Source of the DNA: JAFDVL01 sp964631865
GTDB lineage: Bacteria; Acidobacteriota; Blastocatellia; RBC074
Assembly: GCA_964631865.1 (NCBI GenBank)
Contig: CAZWAK010000020.1
Coordinates: forward strand, 1 to 64,000
Reading direction: 5' to 3'
Length of the DNA stretch: 64,000 nt
In this document: piece after piece, positions 61,060-64,000 of the stretch
Layout: every line of letters begins with the position of its first letter
How positions within the stretch are numbered: the stretch's first letter is position 1
Notes under the pieces: model-generated
Seen by the model: the letters and a program-made list of their open reading frames with translations, nothing else
The model's database searches: none
Told to the model about the DNA's origin: nothing
Position numbers and translations under genes: made by a program

Positions 61060-62088
61060 ATGCGAATTCTCAAACTCGTGCTCGTCGTTTTCTTTGGTGC
61101 GGCAGCAGCGGCTGTGCCATTTCTTTCCACGAAGCTGGCGGCTGAAGCAGAAAAAGAAGCTGCCGCTTTGCCGCCGCAAGACCTGAGCCTGTTCATCGGC
61201 AACGAATCGTGCGCCGAATGTCATGACAATCAGGCCACGCACTACAAATTGACCGCCCACAGCAAAACCAACAACGACAAGTACCGCGCCAATCAACGCG
61301 GTTGCGAAGCCTGTCACGGCGGCGCGAAACTGCACGTCGAGTTTTACACCACCGCGCAACGGCTGATGAAAGACGGCAAAGACGCCGAGGCGCAGGCGAT
61401 GTACGCCGACGAAACCAAAGCCAAAGCGGCGGCGATGCGTTCGTTCAGCGAACTCTCGCCCAAAGCGGCATCGGCTGTCTGCCTGACCTGTCACGAAGGC
61501 ACGCAAGGCCGCAGCGAAGAACGCTTCAACTTCCGCCGCAGCGAACACGCGCGGCACGGCGTTTCGTGTCTGGATTGCCACTCTTCGCACTCGCCCAAAC
61601 GCACGGAATTTCTGTTGCGCGGGACACAGCCCGATATGTGTTATCAGTGCCACGCCGATCAGAAAGCGACCTTTGCCAAACCGTTTCATCACAAGGTTCC
61701 CGAAGGCGGCATGAAATGTTCGGACTGCCACAACCAACACGGCGGCTTTGCGGCCAAGCAACTGCGCAATTCGGTGACGGGCGATATGCCGTGTTTGAAA
61801 TGCCACACCGACAAACAAGGGCCGTTTGTCTTTGAGCATGCACCGGTCAAAGCGGAAGGCTGTCAGGCTTGTCATACGCCACACGGTTCGACCTATCCTA
61901 AAATGTTGACGCGCCCGGTGGTGCGATTGCTGTGTCTGGAATGTCACTCCAACACGCCGGGCATCGAAGGCGAAGGTACAGGCATTGGCGTTAGCCCGAC
62001 GCACAACCTCGCCGATCCGCGCTATCAAAACTGCACGCTTTGTCACACGGACATTCACGGGTCGAACAAACATCGTCAATTCCGCTAG
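61060..62088 (+). CDS. Decahaem c-type cytochrome (DmsE/MtrA-like)
   Basis: The 342-residue exported protein has a signal segment to ~residue 29 and exactly ten CxxCH motifs, from CAECH near residue 52 to CTLCH near residue 327. The spacing and the HxxK/H axial ligands match the MtrA/DmsE/PioA group, which inserts into an outer-membrane barrel to conduct electrons across the membrane. It is 39 bases after the pentahaem gene and 18 before the barrel gene, one operon. Confidence 0.93.
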   Translation: MRILKLVLVVFFGAAAAAVPFLSTKLAAEAEKEAAALPPQDLSLFIGNESCAECHDNQATHYKLTAHSKTNNDKYRANQRGCEACHGGAKLHVEFYTTAQRLMKDGKDAEAQAMYADETKAKAAAMRSFSELSPKAASAVCLTCHEGTQGRSEERFNFRRSEHARHGVSCLDCHSSHSPKRTEFLLRGTQPDMCYQCHADQKATFAKPFHHKVPEGGMKCSDCHNQHGGFAAKQLRNSVTGDMPCLKCHTDKQGPFVFEHAPVKAEGCQACHTPHGSTYPKMLTRPVVRLLCLECHSNTPGIEGEGTGIGVSPTHNLADPRYQNCTLCHTDIHGSNKHRQFR

Positions 62089-62106
62089 AGAGAAAGGAAG
62101 CAGGCT

Positions 62107-64000
62107 ATGAACCCGCAAACCCTCATTGCTCAGCTCGTCCGCTCCTGTGCGAGAGCCTTGATTTTCGCGCTCTTCGTTGCGACGACGTATGCACAGAGCA
62201 GCGTCGAGAAGAGCGAAACGACACAACAAACCAAAACACAAGAAGACGAATTGGCACTGGCGCGCGCGGCAGTCAATAAGCCAAATGACAAGCGCGACCA
62301 GCCGGAGACGGGACGCCTCTGGGGCGGCTATTCGGTGCAATCGGCGCTGGAGTTTGGCTACCGTTTTGAAAACACGCGCGGCAATCGCAACAGCTTTTTG
62401 TCGCAAGTCAACGTGCGCGATGGCTTCCGCGTGCTGGAATATTCGTTGGACTCGCGCGCGCTGGATGGGCGCGGGATGCTCTACGACTCGCTGCGTTCCG
62501 AAGTCAACAACGCGGGCGGCGATCAGAGTCAGAACTTCTCGCTGCGGATGGACAAAGCGCGCGCCTATCGCTTTGACTCGCACGTCCGGCGCTTCAATTA
62601 CTTCCGCACGCCGGGGCCAAACTTCGCGCGCGACATTCGCAATTCGGATTTACGCCAACAGGTCGCGGATTACAACTTGCGCCTGTTTCCGCAACGCGCT
62701 GTCCGCTTCAATCTCGGCTTTGGTCGCAGCTCGGCCAAAGGGCGCTACAACCCGGACATCAGTTTCTCAAACGATTTCTTTCAACTGCTTGGCGCGACGC
62801 GCTGGGAGTCGAATGATTATCGCGCGGGGATGGATGCCACTTATGGCGGCTGGAATTTCAGCGCCTCCGCGTTGCATCGCCGCTTCAAGGATGATCCGAG
62901 CGTCACGTCGAAATCCTTCGTAGACCCCGGCATTCTGAACCCGACGGACAATTCCTCGCTGACTTCGTTCAGCCGTCTCGTGCCGATTCGTTCGCACGCA
63001 ACGGTGGTGAGCGGCAGCGTGCAGGGCAACATCGGCGAACGGGTGCATGTCGTCGTGCGCGGGCTGCACGATGAGGAATTCAGTCGCGGGCTTTACAATC
63101 AGTCATATTTGGGCAACACCACGACCGCTAATCAACGCTCCACGCAAACCTTCAATGCCGACAGTGCGACGAAGCGTCCGAGCGACACGGTGGATGCTGC
63201 GATTTCGTTCGATCTGAATGAGCATTTCACGCTGAACAACACGTTCCGCTATTCCTCGTTTCGCATTCAGGGTGATATGCGAACGAATCAATCCACCGTG
63301 ACTCAAACCGGCACGAATCCGCCCGGCACACCTTCGATCTCGCGCACCTTTGGCGACCGTTTGACGGGGCTGACTTCGTTTTGGAACACGCTGGATTTGG
63401 GGATGAATTTTGGCAAGAAGTTCAGCGCCAATCTGGGCTGGCGTGCGATGCAACGCGAGGTGGAAATCCTCGGCAGCGTCACCACCGCGAACAGTCCGGC
63501 CTTCACGCCGAGCGTTCGAGCCAATAACGAAGCGGAAAGCATTGACACGCACGCTTTCGTCGGTGGCTTTCGCGTGCGTCCGACGAATCGGATGAGCTTT
63601 ATTTTCGACGTCGAACACGGCACGAATAATAATGCGTTCATCCGCATCAATCCGCTGGATTTCACGCGCTTCCGCTTTCGCACGCAGATTCAGGCGACCG
63701 ACCAATTGTCGTTCGTCGGAGCCTTCACTTCGATTGATCGCGTGAACCCGACACCGCAAGTGCAAAACGAATCCGACGCGCGGACGTACACGGCTTCGGT
63801 GGATTGGACGCCACATCCGCGTGCCTGGATCAATGTCGGCTACGATCATCACAATCTGTTCACGACCGCGAACCTGCGCTATTTCCTCGGCACGGGAGCA
63901 TCGCGCGTTGAAGTCCTGGGCAAGCTGTTGGCGTATGGACGAATGAATTCCGTGTTCACGAATGCGCGGTTTGCGCTGACGAATCGGTTGGATTTTCTGA
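62107..64000 (+). CDS. MtrB/PioB-like outer-membrane beta-barrel, partial
   Basis: The frame is open from ATG 62107 to the right edge (at least 631 residues). It has a signal peptide (ALIFALFVATTYAQ), an N-terminal RLWGGYSVQSALEFGYRFENTRGN and then alternating amphipathic strands with aromatic girdles (VRFNLGFGRSSAKGRY, FTLNNTFRYSSF, KFSANLGWRAM, WINVGYDHHN). This pattern fits the MtrB/PioB decahaem-associated porins. Immediately downstream of a decahaem cytochrome, it would form an extracellular electron-transfer conduit. The N-terminal CxxC of MtrB is not seen. GAAAGGAAG lies before the start. Confidence 0.8.
   Translation, partial: MNPQTLIAQLVRSCARALIFALFVATTYAQSSVEKSETTQQTKTQEDELALARAAVNKPNDKRDQPETGRLWGGYSVQSALEFGYRFENTRGNRNSFLSQVNVRDGFRVLEYSLDSRALDGRGMLYDSLRSEVNNAGGDQSQNFSLRMDKARAYRFDSHVRRFNYFRTPGPNFARDIRNSDLRQQVADYNLRLFPQRAVRFNLGFGRSSAKGRYNPDISFSNDFFQLLGATRWESNDYRAGMDATYGGWNFSASALHRRFKDDPSVTSKSFVDPGILNPTDNSSLTSFSRLVPIRSHATVVSGSVQGNIGERVHVVVRGLHDEEFSRGLYNQSYLGNTTTANQRSTQTFNADSATKRPSDTVDAAISFDLNEHFTLNNTFRYSSFRIQGDMRTNQSTVTQTGTNPPGTPSISRTFGDRLTGLTSFWNTLDLGMNFGKKFSANLGWRAMQREVEILGSVTTANSPAFTPSVRANNEAESIDTHAFVGGFRVRPTNRMSFIFDVEHGTNNNAFIRINPLDFTRFRFRTQIQATDQLSFVGAFTSIDRVNPTPQVQNESDARTYTASVDWTPHPRAWINVGYDHHNLFTTANLRYFLGTGASRVEVLGKLLAYGRMNSVFTNARFALTNRLDFL

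Noticed and set aside
61054..62583. 509-residue open frame antisense to the decahaem cytochrome
   Set aside because: The plus strand encodes ten ordered CxxCH motifs and a signal peptide; the antisense frame is a Phe/Arg/Ala-rich product of codon bias with no family features.

Overview
The window is a GC-rich bacterial chromosome segment. It most likely comes from an Acidobacteriota genome, probably Blastocatellia-like. This is inferred from gene content: a 1,199-residue carboxypeptidase-regulatory/Oar-type TonB receptor, a DUF4388-DnaJ-TPR protein, a TPR protein with a DxFDELL-like linker, Tat-dependent Gfo/Idh/MocA and TIM-barrel sugar enzymes, MacB-type permease pairs, HD-GYP regulators and multihaem cytochromes. 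There is no rRNA, tRNA, CRISPR array, phage or recognisable transposase. I had no database access, so all family names come from motifs read in the translations.

Layout. 0-2.7 kb: end of a sugar-nucleotide epimerase, then an AT-richer HNH nuclease gene next to a HerA-type ATPase. 2.8-7.3 kb: a CUT2 sugar ABC operon (binding protein, permease, ATPase, permease). 7.5-9.6 kb: ECF sigma, zinc-finger anti-sigma and DUF4097 protein. 9.7-15.9 kb: TPR protein, DUF6702 protein, ferritin-like protein, small conserved proteins and a TIM-barrel sugar isomerase. 16-18.7 kb: an operon holding a GrdB-type selenoprotein that is broken by an in-frame TGA unless that codon is read as selenocysteine. 18.8-30 kb: type 2 IPP isomerase, inositol oxygenase, two MacB-like permeases, an HD-GYP response regulator, a ferredoxin and an ABC-2 exporter. 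29-39.9 kb: phosphoesterase, C69 peptidase, RNB nuclease, glucan phosphorylase and a signalling cluster. 40-49.9 kb: a 2-oxoacid dehydrogenase/lipoate region (lpd, E2, lipB, lipA) interrupted by an AT-rich protease pair, two dicarboxylate symporters and two orphan genes. 50-58.8 kb: Uma2 protein, ferredoxin, Oar receptor, oxidoreductase, a four-helix-bundle (S23/Avd-like) gene and a HEAT-like protein. 59-64 kb: SigK-like ECF factor and a pentahaem cytochrome, decahaem cytochrome and beta-barrel set that looks like an outer-membrane electron conduit, preceded by two Crp-type boxes.

The most unusual signal is a family of intergenic palindromes whose arms are short degenerate tandem repeats, mostly of 7 nt and some of 8-9 nt, with a short unique loop. 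At least nine occur here. Each has its own unit sequence, but the two arms of any one copy are reverse complements. One copy (56.92-57.51 kb) carries the four-helix-bundle gene between its arms. A second copy with the same two variant heptads (50.71-50.81 kb) has only a 22-bp loop, so the pair looks like a gene-bearing element and its empty derivative. Arms of such elements also supply the end of lipB, the end of the BNR protein and the signal peptide of the DUF6702 protein. The other strong find is the selenoprotein: a UxxC motif at the TGA and a 7-bp hairpin with a GUU loop at the spacing expected of a bacterial SECIS.
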